A model generated the notes under the pieces. That model did no database searches. It was given only the letters and a program-made list of their open reading frames with translations, and was not told the DNA's origin. 19,140 nt of DNA from an uncultured Clostridia bacterium (lineage in GTDB: Bacteria > Bacillota > Clostridia > Oscillospirales > CAG-272), in contig CALAFS010000042.1 of the NCBI GenBank assembly GCA_937892405.1, positions 1 to 19,140 of the forward strand, in the 5' to 3' direction. The stretch's first letter is position 1; each line of letters starts with the position of its first letter. This document shows, in pieces, positions 1 to 5,019 of this stretch. The position numbers and the translations under genes were made by a program.

Positions 1-276
1 ATCGAAAACGAGAGCGTCACGCTTTCCCGCCCCAGAGGTGCACACCTGTCTGTCTTCGCCTTCGGCGGGGAGGCGCACGGCGTCACTCTCCGCGCGCTCT
101 CTTATCCCGCACAGAACCTGACGCTTCTGCCCGATGTGCCTCTCGGCGTCTCGAACGCCTTCTGCGACGCGCCCGCCACCGTCTCGGTCGGAGAAGGGAG
201 GCTTCTCCTGATGTGCGAGCGGCGTGAAGGGGAGATTCCGCTCGACATTTTCGACGGATTTCGCGAAAAGGCTTGA
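1..276 (+). CDS. C-terminal part of an unrecognised protein (5' end outside window)
   Basis: Frame 1 is open from the first base to a TGA at 274-276, giving the last 91 residues of a protein whose start lies to the left. Codon choice (C, G or T in most third positions) matches the neighbouring genes, which supports real coding. The peptide has no hydrophobic segment long enough for a membrane helix. It alternates short beta-prone stretches such as HLSVFAFGG and GRLLLMCERR, so an all-beta C-terminal domain is plausible, but I recognise no family. The stop codon overlaps the -35 box of the next promoter, so the following transcription unit starts directly at the end of this gene. No terminator is visible between the two, and read-through into the riboswitch region is possible. 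Confidence 0.6.
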   Translation: MENESVTLSRPRGAHLSVFAFGGEAHGVTLRALSYPAQNLTLLPDVPLGVSNAFCDAPATVSVGEGRLLLMCERREGEIPLDIFDGFREKA

Positions 277-301
277 CAAACGACGCACACCGTGCTACAA
301 T
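273..301 (+). promoter_or_regulatory. Vegetative-sigma promoter for the riboswitch-thiT unit
   Basis: TTGACA at 273-278 and TACAAT at 296-301 are separated by exactly 17 bases, a near-perfect housekeeping promoter. Transcription should start near 308, about 16 bases before the TPP riboswitch. The -35 box overlaps the stop codon of the upstream gene. Confidence 0.85.
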
Positions 302-323
302 GATAGCCGTCAAACAGAATACC

Positions 324-410
324 GATCGGGGGTGCCGAAAGGCTGAGATGGAGAAATCCGAACCCTTATGACCTGATACGGATCATGCCGTCGTAGGGAG
401 ATTGCAACTC
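324..410 (+). ncRNA. TPP riboswitch (THI element)
   Basis: The leader contains the conserved thi-box segments in order: GGGGTGCC, then GGCTGAGA, AACCCTT, ACCTGAT.CGGAT and the 3' part ATGCCGTCGTAGGGA. This is the thiamine pyrophosphate-sensing aptamer known from thiamine synthesis and uptake genes. It lies between a consensus promoter and an intrinsic terminator (419-463) and is followed by thiT. Family knowledge therefore predicts that bound TPP favours termination and shuts off thiamine import. The antiterminator pairing was not resolved by eye, so the off-mechanism is inferred from the adjacent terminator. Aptamer boundaries are approximate. Confidence 0.95.
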
Positions 411-418
411 TTACCATG

Positions 419-463
419 ATGATTGCCGCCTGAGGTCGTACTCTGCGCGGCAATCATTTTTTT
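419..463 (+). terminator. Riboswitch-controlled intrinsic terminator
   Basis: An 11-bp perfect stem, ATGATTGCCGC at 419-429 with GCGGCAATCAT at 447-457, is followed by seven T (457-463). It lies directly after the TPP aptamer and before thiT, the expected expression platform. Confidence 0.9.
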
Positions 464-479
464 GTTCGCTTTTGCGAAC
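464..479 (+). other. Small hairpin between the riboswitch terminator and the thiT ribosome binding site
   Basis: GTTCGC (464-469), a TTTT loop and GCGAAC (474-479) form a 6-bp hairpin that begins at the end of the terminator T-tract. It ends a few bases before the AAAGGA ribosome binding site (485-490). It might shield or present the ribosome binding site in read-through transcripts; this is inference. Confidence 0.45.
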
Positions 480-496
480 CACGGAAAGGAAACCCT

Positions 497-1339
497 ATGA
501 AAACAGCAAAAAACTCCCAAACCGTCCGTGCCATGGTGGAGAGTGCCATCATGGTCGCCTTCGCCGTCGTCCTCGGACTTCTCAAGCTCTTTGAGATGCC
601 CTTCGGCGGCTCGATCACCTTCGCTTCGATGCTTCCGATCGCCCTGATCTCCTATCGTCACGGTCTGAAGTACGGCTTCGCCGCAGGTCTTTGCCACGGC
701 GTCATCGAGACGCTCCTCGGGCTGAATACCGTCTCCTATGTCACAGGCTGGGTCTCGGTTCTCGCCGTCATTTTACTTGACTATGTCCTCGCTTTCGGCA
801 TGATGGGCATCGCGGGCATCTTCCGCGGCAAGTTCGGCGATCAGTCGGGCGAGCTTCTTCTCGGTTGTCTGATCGGTGCCTTCCTTCGTTTCCTTTGTCA
901 TGTCATCTCGGGCGCGACCGTCTGGGCAGGTCTTTCGATCCCGACGAGTGCCGTTCTCATCGGCTCCATCGGATACAATGCGACCTACATGCTTCCCGAG
1001 ACCGTCGTTCTTCTGCTTGTCGCCTGGTATCTTACCGAAATGCTCGACTTTACAAAGCCGATTCCCGAGCGGATCCGCCGTGCCGAGAATGATCGCGTCC
1101 CCTTCATTCTTTCCGCAGTAGCGGCGCTCCTCGTCCTTGTCGCACTCGTCTTTGATGTCGGTCACATCTTCTCCGCACTTCAGGGAGAGGGCGGCTTCGA
1201 CTTCTCCGCGATCGGAAATGCCAACTGGACGCTCGTCTTCGGGATCAGCGCCGCCGCTCTTGCCGCGGCGGTTGTCCTCCTCTTCGTCGCCCTTGCCCGT
1301 GTGATTAAAAATCAGAACAACGGCACCAAGGCAGCATAA
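497..1339 (+). CDS. thiT: Thiamine ECF transporter substrate-binding subunit ThiT, with C-terminal extension
   Basis: ThiT is the membrane S component that binds thiamine and works with an energy-coupling module (EcfA, EcfA', EcfT) to import it. Those partners are not in the window. Family-typical motifs are visible: PFGGSITFASMLPI near residues 36-49, LLDYVLAF near 94-101, a helix with R...H..SG.T.W near residues 131-144, and YNATYMLPE near residues 160-168. There are about six membrane helices. At 280 residues it is longer than the usual 180-200. Roughly residues 190-280 add a charged linker and two further predicted membrane helices with a polar loop, ending in a basic tail. The ATG at 497 follows an AAAGGA site about 7 bases upstream. 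The TPP riboswitch directly upstream independently supports the thiamine assignment. Confidence 0.93.
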   Translation: MKTAKNSQTVRAMVESAIMVAFAVVLGLLKLFEMPFGGSITFASMLPIALISYRHGLKYGFAAGLCHGVIETLLGLNTVSYVTGWVSVLAVILLDYVLAFGMMGIAGIFRGKFGDQSGELLLGCLIGAFLRFLCHVISGATVWAGLSIPTSAVLIGSIGYNATYMLPETVVLLLVAWYLTEMLDFTKPIPERIRRAENDRVPFILSAVAALLVLVALVFDVGHIFSALQGEGGFDFSAIGNANWTLVFGISAAALAAAVVLLFVALARVIKNQNNGTKAA

Positions 1340-1363
1340 GACATTCACCCGCACAAATCAAAG

Positions 1364-1410
1364 CCGTCGGAAGTTCCCCTTTTTCGGTAGGGAACTTCCG
1401 ACGGTTTTTT
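1364..1410 (+). terminator. Strong intrinsic terminator after thiT
   Basis: A perfect 15-bp stem, CCGTCGGAAGTTCCC (1364-1378) with GGGAACTTCCGACGG (1390-1404), closes an 11-base loop and is followed by TTTTTT (1405-1410). It ends the thiT transcript. The A-content to its left is too interrupted to be a convincing terminator for the converging minus-strand gene. Confidence 0.95.
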
Positions 1411-1423
1411 ATGCTATGGAAAA

Positions 1424-1709
1424 TTATTCTTCCGCAGAGTCATTTTCGTCGCAGATCGCGTCGATCAGCATGCGCGCCGCCACGCGGAATCCGCAGAAAA
1501 AGGAAGAACGGTCTTCCGCCGCATACAGCTCGCTGTATGCCTCGTGCAGTTCGTCGAGCCGCTCCCCCTGCTCGGGGGGGCAGCGTTTTTGCGAAGGCGG
1601 CGTATTGTTTTTGACAGGACGCGGAAAGACGCAGGTATTCACTGTCGCCTCTGACGGGGCGATCTCCGATTTTCAGCGTTCCGTCATAGAGTCTGTCGAG
1701 TATCAGCAT
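1424..1709 (-). pseudogene. DUF6809-like small protein, frameshifted at a C7 run
   Basis: On the minus strand an ATG at 1709 with an excellent AGGAGG site 8 bases upstream opens a frame beginning MLILDRLYDGTLK and continuing RPVRGDSEYLRL. This resembles the N-terminus of the small clostridial DUF6809 family, which I recall as starting with a short ..LYYGNI/LYDGTL.. motif. The matching C-terminal half (ELYAAEDRSSFF, then CGFRVAARMLIDAI) is in another frame that ends at a TAA at 1424-1426. The two halves meet at seven consecutive C on the coding strand (G at 1574-1580). Removing one C joins them into one protein of about 94 residues, near the family's usual length. The gene is therefore broken, phase-variable, or carries a sequencing error at the homopolymer. 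Function of the family is unknown. It lies divergent from the XRE regulator at 1966. Confidence 0.7.
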
Positions 1710-1777
1710 ACCGTCCGCCTCCTCTCCGTGTCTTTTCCGTCACACCGATTTTTTGAAAGATTTTTCCCTGACATCAT
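1703..1777 (-). CDS. Possible 24-residue leader peptide overlapping the DUF6809-like start
   Basis: A short minus-strand ORF starts at ATG 1777 (a second ATG follows immediately) and stops at TGA 1703-1705. That is four bases past the first base triplet of the DUF6809-like gene, whose ATG is at 1707-1709. A good AAAGGAG site precedes it at suitable spacing. The peptide is short and basic (MMSGKNLSKNR..., ending RRRTVC), with no similarity I recognise. The overlap suggests translational coupling: ribosomes finishing here would deliver translation to the AGGAGG and ATG of the next gene. It lies downstream of the minus-strand promoter at 1856-1884. The start also sits in a perfect 12-base palindrome, ACATCATGATGT (1771-1782). 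It may be a real small gene or just coincidental coding. Confidence 0.4.
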   Translation of the reverse strand: MMSGKNLSKNRCDGKDTERRRTVC

Positions 1778-1799
1778 GATGTTTCTCCTTTCTTTCTTC

Positions 1800-1828
1800 T
1801 TGACATATTTTTTTGAATATGGTATGAT
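1800..1828 (+). promoter_or_regulatory. Consensus promoter reading toward the XRE regulator
   Basis: TTGACA at 1800-1805 and TATGAT at 1823-1828 are 17 bases apart. The predicted start is near 1835, giving a leader of about 130 bases before the regulator at 1966. That leader contains the 12-bp inverted repeat at 1861-1910. An 8-bp palindrome GTGTACAC (1837-1844) lies at the predicted start site. Confidence 0.7.
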
Positions 1829-1855
1829 GGGATAAAGTGTACACCTTTCCATAAT

Positions 1856-1884
1856 ATTGTAACCTAACAAACCGTAATTGTCAA
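1856..1884 (-). promoter_or_regulatory. Consensus promoter reading toward the DUF6809-like gene
   Basis: Read on the minus strand, TTGACA (1884-1879) and TACAAT (1861-1856) are 17 bases apart. The predicted start is near 1849, about 14 bases from the predicted start of the opposing plus-strand promoter, so the two promoters face each other. The left arm of the inverted repeat (1861-1872) lies in its spacer and touches the -10 box. A protein bound there would block it. Confidence 0.7.
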
Positions 1885-1910
1885 TATGTTTTAGTTAAGT
1901 TTGTTAGGTT
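1861..1910. repeat. 12-bp perfect inverted repeat, candidate operator
   Basis: AACCTAACAAAC (1861-1872) is exactly complementary to GTTTGTTAGGTT (1899-1910), with 26 bases between. The left arm overlaps the minus-strand promoter. The whole element lies in the leader of the XRE gene, so it could be a pair of regulator-binding half-sites or, in RNA, a 12-bp hairpin. The neighbouring HTH protein is the obvious candidate binder; this is inference from position. Confidence 0.7.
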
Positions 1911-1965
1911 TATATAAGTTGCACAATTTAGGAAAGATAAGTTTGTGAAAAAATGGCGGTAAATT

Positions 1966-2298
1966 ATGTTTAAGAAAATCTTTATTGATCTGTGCAACCA
2001 GAATCATATATCACCGAGCAAGGTTTGTCGCTCGGTTGGAATCGCACCGGCTACATTTTCCTGCTGGACGGAGGAAAGCGTGCCGCGCCGTACTACGCTC
2101 CAACGGATCGCCGACTATTTCGGCGTCACGCCGGAGTACCTGCTCGGCGAAACCGAGAAACAAACCACATCCACCGTGCAAAGCGAGATCGTCGCAGACG
2201 CCGGGGAAGCGGAGCTTCTCCGCCTCTATCGGAAGATCCCGCCCGAAAAGCGCACGCTTGTCCTCCATATGATTTCCGCAGCCCTCAAAGATGAGTGA
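1966..2298 (+). CDS. XRE/Cro-type helix-turn-helix transcriptional regulator
   Basis: This 110-residue protein has an N-terminal XRE-type DNA-binding domain at about residues 5-62. The recognition region is NHISPSKVCRSVGIAPATFSCW, with the typical ending LQRIADYFGVTPEYLLG. A polar linker and a short C-terminal helical part (ELLRLYRKIPPEK..., residues about 80-108) follow and may mediate dimerisation. The TAA just before the ATG rules out a longer in-frame start, and the start matches family N-termini. The ribosome binding site is weak (GGCGGT, 1955-1960), suggesting low expression. It sits divergent from the DUF6809-like gene across a region with opposing promoters and a 12-bp inverted repeat, so self-regulation and control of the neighbour are likely but inferred. 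An intrinsic terminator follows 3 bases after the stop. Confidence 0.92.
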   Translation: MFKKIFIDLCNQNHISPSKVCRSVGIAPATFSCWTEESVPRRTTLQRIADYFGVTPEYLLGETEKQTTSTVQSEIVADAGEAELLRLYRKIPPEKRTLVLHMISAALKDE

Positions 2299-2301
2299 AA
2301 G

Positions 2302-2333
2302 AAAAAGTCCCTGCTTTCAAAGCAGGGACTTTT
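2302..2333. terminator. Bidirectional intrinsic terminator
   Basis: AGTCCCTGCTT (2306-2316) pairs with AAGCAGGGACT (2320-2330) around a 3-base loop. A runs flank the left side (2302-2306) and T runs the right side (2330-2333), so it can end both the XRE transcript and the converging sigma/propeller transcript. Confidence 0.9.
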
Positions 2334-2375
2334 CTCATGCCTCGGGCTCCGATTGACAAGAGCTTTTCGGAATGA

Positions 2376-2454
2376 TTTGCACCATTTTCATTGTTTTTAA
2401 CGACATTATCTGCACCAATATTGATGAATTATAAGAAGTTCTTTGCACCTTTTC
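2376..2454. repeat. Three TGCACC motifs at exact 33-base spacing
   Basis: TTTGCACC, TCTGCACC and TTTGCACC have their shared TGCACC core at 2378, 2411 and 2444, exactly 33 bases apart each time. They lie in an AT-rich gap between two convergent genes. The intervening bases are not conserved and no gene is visible here. They could be regularly phased binding sites (about three helical turns apart), a decayed tandem repeat, or chance. Confidence 0.4.
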
Positions 2455-2474
2455 GCATATTTTGCAAAAACGGC

Positions 2475-4319
2475 TTATTTTCCGAAGATCTGCCGTACCG
2501 CGAAATCCGATGCGCCGAAGGCGTAGAACCAGTCGCCGACAAGACAGCCGCGCTGTGTCTCGGGATCGCCTTCGAGGGGAATTTTCTCGGCGAGGTAAAG
2601 ATCGCTTCCGTCGAAATAGAAGACGAGATAGTCGGTCTCTCCGTAACATTGTGTGCCGAGCCCGAGGACGGAGGCGGCGCGGTCGATCGCGTAGGCTTTG
2701 TATTCTTTCGCATAGGAGGTATTTTCCGTGGTATAGGACGAAAGGCTTCGGATTCCCGTCTTTGTCTCTTCGTATACCTCGATTTTCAGCGAGCCGCGAT
2801 TCGCGCCCTCGCCGATGCCGAGGAGTGCGTCACCGAAGGTGATAAGAGAGGTGGAGAAGCCCGCGATCGTACCGGTGTCCTTCACCGTGATCGCCGAAAG
2901 ATCCGAGAGATCGAAGAGGAAGACCGGGTCTGTGTTTTCCACCGAGGTGCAGACATAGAGTCTGTCGCCGTCAAAGCGGGCGGAACGCACGCTCTCCCCG
3001 CGCTGGGCAAAGCGCTCGACCTTCGCGACCACGGTGCCGTCCGCAAGGGAGAAACAGAAGAGACTCGCGTTTTTACCGTACGCACCGGTCGCGTCGTAGG
3101 ACGCGTAAAGGGCGCGATCCACCGTCGTGACAACGCGTAGAATTCCGTCCGCCTCATCAAGGCAGAAACGGTTTTCGATCTCACCCTCCACGGAAAGGGA
3201 AGGCTCGGGCACCATGGCACCGTCTGCGTAGCGGATTCTCGCGATCTCGCTTTGCAGGACGCGTTCTTTTCCGCCGTTATCGAGATCGGTCGTCACATAT
3301 TCCGCGCGCGTCGCGTAAATGCGCGTCGCGGATACATAGATTTCATCGGAATAGGAGAGGAACGCCGCGATCTCCGGCTCCCCGCCGGCGGCGGAAAGAC
3401 GCGTCACCACCGTATAGGCAAGGGAAGTGATCCCGTCCTTCGGCAAAAGCACATTGTCGGGTGTCACGGGAGAAAATCCGTCCTCCCCGGTGATGCCGGG
3501 CAGGAAAGTCTCTTCTTTGCCGAAGTTGATTTTTTCGTCCGGTCTGTATTCGGTCATCAGGAAGATATCGGTGCCGACGCTACGCACCGTGAGGTAGGAT
3601 CCGCTGACCGTCACATGGGAGATCCCGCACATGGCAGCGGGATCAGAGACATCGACAGTCAAAAGGTCGACATGATTTTTACCGTCCGTCCCCGTGTAAG
3701 GGCAGATCAGTGTGACGGTCTTTCCGTCCGCAGAGAGGAAAAATTCCGTCTGTGCAAGCTTTGCATACCGCACATTCGGCCGCGAGAGGGGGAAGGTGCC
3801 GACCTCGGCACTCTCCGTCCCCGCGATGGTATAGGCACGGAGCACCGAACCGTCAAGATAGAAGATATGCGTATCCGTGCGGGCAATGCGGTTGGCTTCC
3901 TTTACCCCCGCGACCTGATGGTCGGTGATCTCCACCGCGCCGTTTGCGGTATCGCCGGGATCCCCCGGGGCGTAACTGGGGGCCGAGTCGTCGCCCGATG
4001 CGGCACTCCCCGCTTTCAGGTGGTCAAGCAGAGATTCAAGAAACGACGGCTTTTTTGCCTCCTGTGCTTTTTGGTAGGCGGTGATCTCCGCGATGACGGG
4101 GTAGTAGGCACTGTCCTTGTAGTCGCTTTTTCCGAGCGTCGCGAAGAGCGTGATCCCCACCGCCGAGAAGAGAAGGACAAAGGATGCCGCAAGTGCTGCG
4201 GGGCGGAGCCACAGAGGCTTTGCCTTTGCTTTTTTCTTTACCTTCGCCTCCGGTTCCGCTTCTTTGACATAGTCCTCGTTTGCATAGGACATGAGCTTTT
4301 TGATTTTCTTGTCTTTCAT
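2475..4319 (-). CDS. Membrane-anchored beta-propeller protein (Beta_propel/PF09826-like), partner of the ECF sigma factor
   Basis: This is a 614-residue protein. A cytoplasmic N-terminus of about 36 basic residues (MKDKKIKKLMSYANEDY...) precedes one membrane helix (about residues 38-62, ALAASFVLLFSAVGITLF). A low-complexity linker follows, and then a large extracytoplasmic domain. From about residue 130 the segment DHQVAGVKEANRIARTDT and following matches the QVAGVDEADIVKTDG signature of secreted C-terminal beta-propeller proteins. The D of the usual DEAD becomes KEAN here. The start was chosen at 4319 because its ATG overlaps the sigma stop (ATGA) and has a GGAGGG site; the longer upstream frame runs through the sigma gene and is rejected. 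The position behind an ECF sigma factor, with an N-terminal tail inside the cell, fits a membrane regulator such as an anti-sigma factor. No zinc-binding ZAS motif is visible, so that role is inferred. Confidence 0.88.
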   Translation of the reverse strand: MKDKKIKKLMSYANEDYVKEAEPEAKVKKKAKAKPLWLRPAALAASFVLLFSAVGITLFATLGKSDYKDSAYYPVIAEITAYQKAQEAKKPSFLESLLDHLKAGSAASGDDSAPSYAPGDPGDTANGAVEITDHQVAGVKEANRIARTDTHIFYLDGSVLRAYTIAGTESAEVGTFPLSRPNVRYAKLAQTEFFLSADGKTVTLICPYTGTDGKNHVDLLTVDVSDPAAMCGISHVTVSGSYLTVRSVGTDIFLMTEYRPDEKINFGKEETFLPGITGEDGFSPVTPDNVLLPKDGITSLAYTVVTRLSAAGGEPEIAAFLSYSDEIYVSATRIYATRAEYVTTDLDNGGKERVLQSEIARIRYADGAMVPEPSLSVEGEIENRFCLDEADGILRVVTTVDRALYASYDATGAYGKNASLFCFSLADGTVVAKVERFAQRGESVRSARFDGDRLYVCTSVENTDPVFLFDLSDLSAITVKDTGTIAGFSTSLITFGDALLGIGEGANRGSLKIEVYEETKTGIRSLSSYTTENTSYAKEYKAYAIDRAASVLGLGTQCYGETDYLVFYFDGSDLYLAEKIPLEGDPETQRGCLVGDWFYAFGASDFAVRQIFGK

Positions 4320-4867
4320 GAAAGATAGCCCTCCTGTTTTAAGTAATCGGAGAACAGTTTCCGCGTCCTGTGTAAAATAACCTTTACATTTGCGACCGAA
4401 AGACCGGTATTTTTCGCGATTTCGTCGATCCGACAGCAGTACCAGTACTTCTGGAGAAAGACGATCCGTACCTCTTTTCCGAGACTTCCGAGAAAGGCGT
4501 TGATTCCCTCCTTCAGGGCGAGATCCTCTTCGGGATCCCCTCCGTCCGCGACGATCGCGTCGTTCCATGGGGCGGGTGCACTCTGCCCTTCGGGACGGCG
4601 CCGCTTTGCCTGTCTTTTGTCCAGGCGGTTGATCGAAAGGTTGCGCGTGAGGGCGCCGAGATAGTGACGCAGGCTCGCGGGCTTCGCCGGCGGAATGTTT
4701 CGCCATGCGTGAAAGAGCGTGTCGTTGACACATTCTTCCGCGTCGGTGTCCGAGCGAAGAATCCGATAGGCAATGCTGTGACAGTAGGCACCGTATTTTT
4801 CTTCGCTCTCGCGAAGGGCGTCTTCCGATCTCGCAAAATACAGGTCAACAATCCTCTCGTCGTCCAT
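4316..4867 (-). CDS. ECF-type RNA polymerase sigma factor
   Basis: This 183-residue protein has sigma-70 region 2 at about residues 10-75, including YCHSIAYRILRSDTDAEECV and DTLFHAWRNIPP. It also has region 4 at about residues 120-178, including FLQKYWYCCRIDEIA and LSVANVKVILHRTRK. There is no region 1 or 3, as expected of an ECF sigma. The ATG at 4867 is preferred because an AAAGGA site lies just upstream; a longer frame to 4942 lacks such support. Its TGA overlaps the ATG of the beta-propeller gene, so the two are cotranscribed and translationally coupled. A TGTAAC-N16-CTGTCT element upstream resembles an ECF-type promoter, suggesting autoregulation in response to an envelope signal sensed by the partner. 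The target genes are unknown. Confidence 0.92.
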   Translation of the reverse strand: MDDERIVDLYFARSEDALRESEEKYGAYCHSIAYRILRSDTDAEECVNDTLFHAWRNIPPAKPASLRHYLGALTRNLSINRLDKRQAKRRRPEGQSAPAPWNDAIVADGGDPEEDLALKEGINAFLGSLGKEVRIVFLQKYWYCCRIDEIAKNTGLSVANVKVILHRTRKLFSDYLKQEGYLS

Positions 4868-4909
4868 GGGTGATCCTTTCTGCGGTGTCATTGGTTCTCT
4901 CACACAAAA

Positions 4910-4937
4910 AGACAGATTTTTCCGTCCCGAGGTTACA
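4910..4937 (-). promoter_or_regulatory. Candidate ECF-type autoregulatory promoter of the sigma operon
   Basis: Read on the minus strand, TGTAAC (4937-4932) lies 16 bases from CTGTCT (4915-4910), about 40 bases before the sigma start. ECF promoters in Firmicutes commonly have a TGTAAC/TGAAAC -35 with a CGTC-like -10, so this is a plausible but unproven match. No good housekeeping promoter is visible in the same gap. Confidence 0.4.
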
Positions 4938-4962
4938 GGCACCGCGAATTTTTTTGATTTTT

Positions 4963-5010
4963 GAAAAAAGCGGGACTGTCGGGGGAAGTTTTTCCGTTGA
5001 CAGTTCCGCT
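4963..5010 (-). terminator. Intrinsic terminator of the glycosidase operon
   Basis: On the minus strand AGCGGAACTGTC (5010-4999) pairs with GACAGTCCCGCT (4980-4969) with one A-C mismatch. The stem closes an 18-base loop and is followed by six T (4968-4963). It lies 9 bases after the stop of the hydrolase gene. Confidence 0.8.
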
Positions 5011-5019
5011 CTAAAAGAA

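Noticed and set aside
1416..1835. Plus-strand frame of 139 codons over the DUF6809-like gene
   Set aside because: Ser-rich, low-complexity translation with no ribosome binding site. It runs through a promoter, and the minus strand explains the region better.
1953..1973. Six-codon ORF overlapping the XRE start
   Set aside because: No usable ribosome binding site at proper distance; too short to support.
3252..4328. Plus-strand open frame of 358 codons opposite the beta-propeller gene
   Set aside because: Shadow of a high-GC minus-strand gene with a clear family signature and start context.
4320..4733. N-terminal extension of the beta-propeller frame to 4733
   Set aside because: The extension lies wholly inside the sigma factor gene in another frame; the ATG at 4319 has a GGAGGG site and ATGA overlap.
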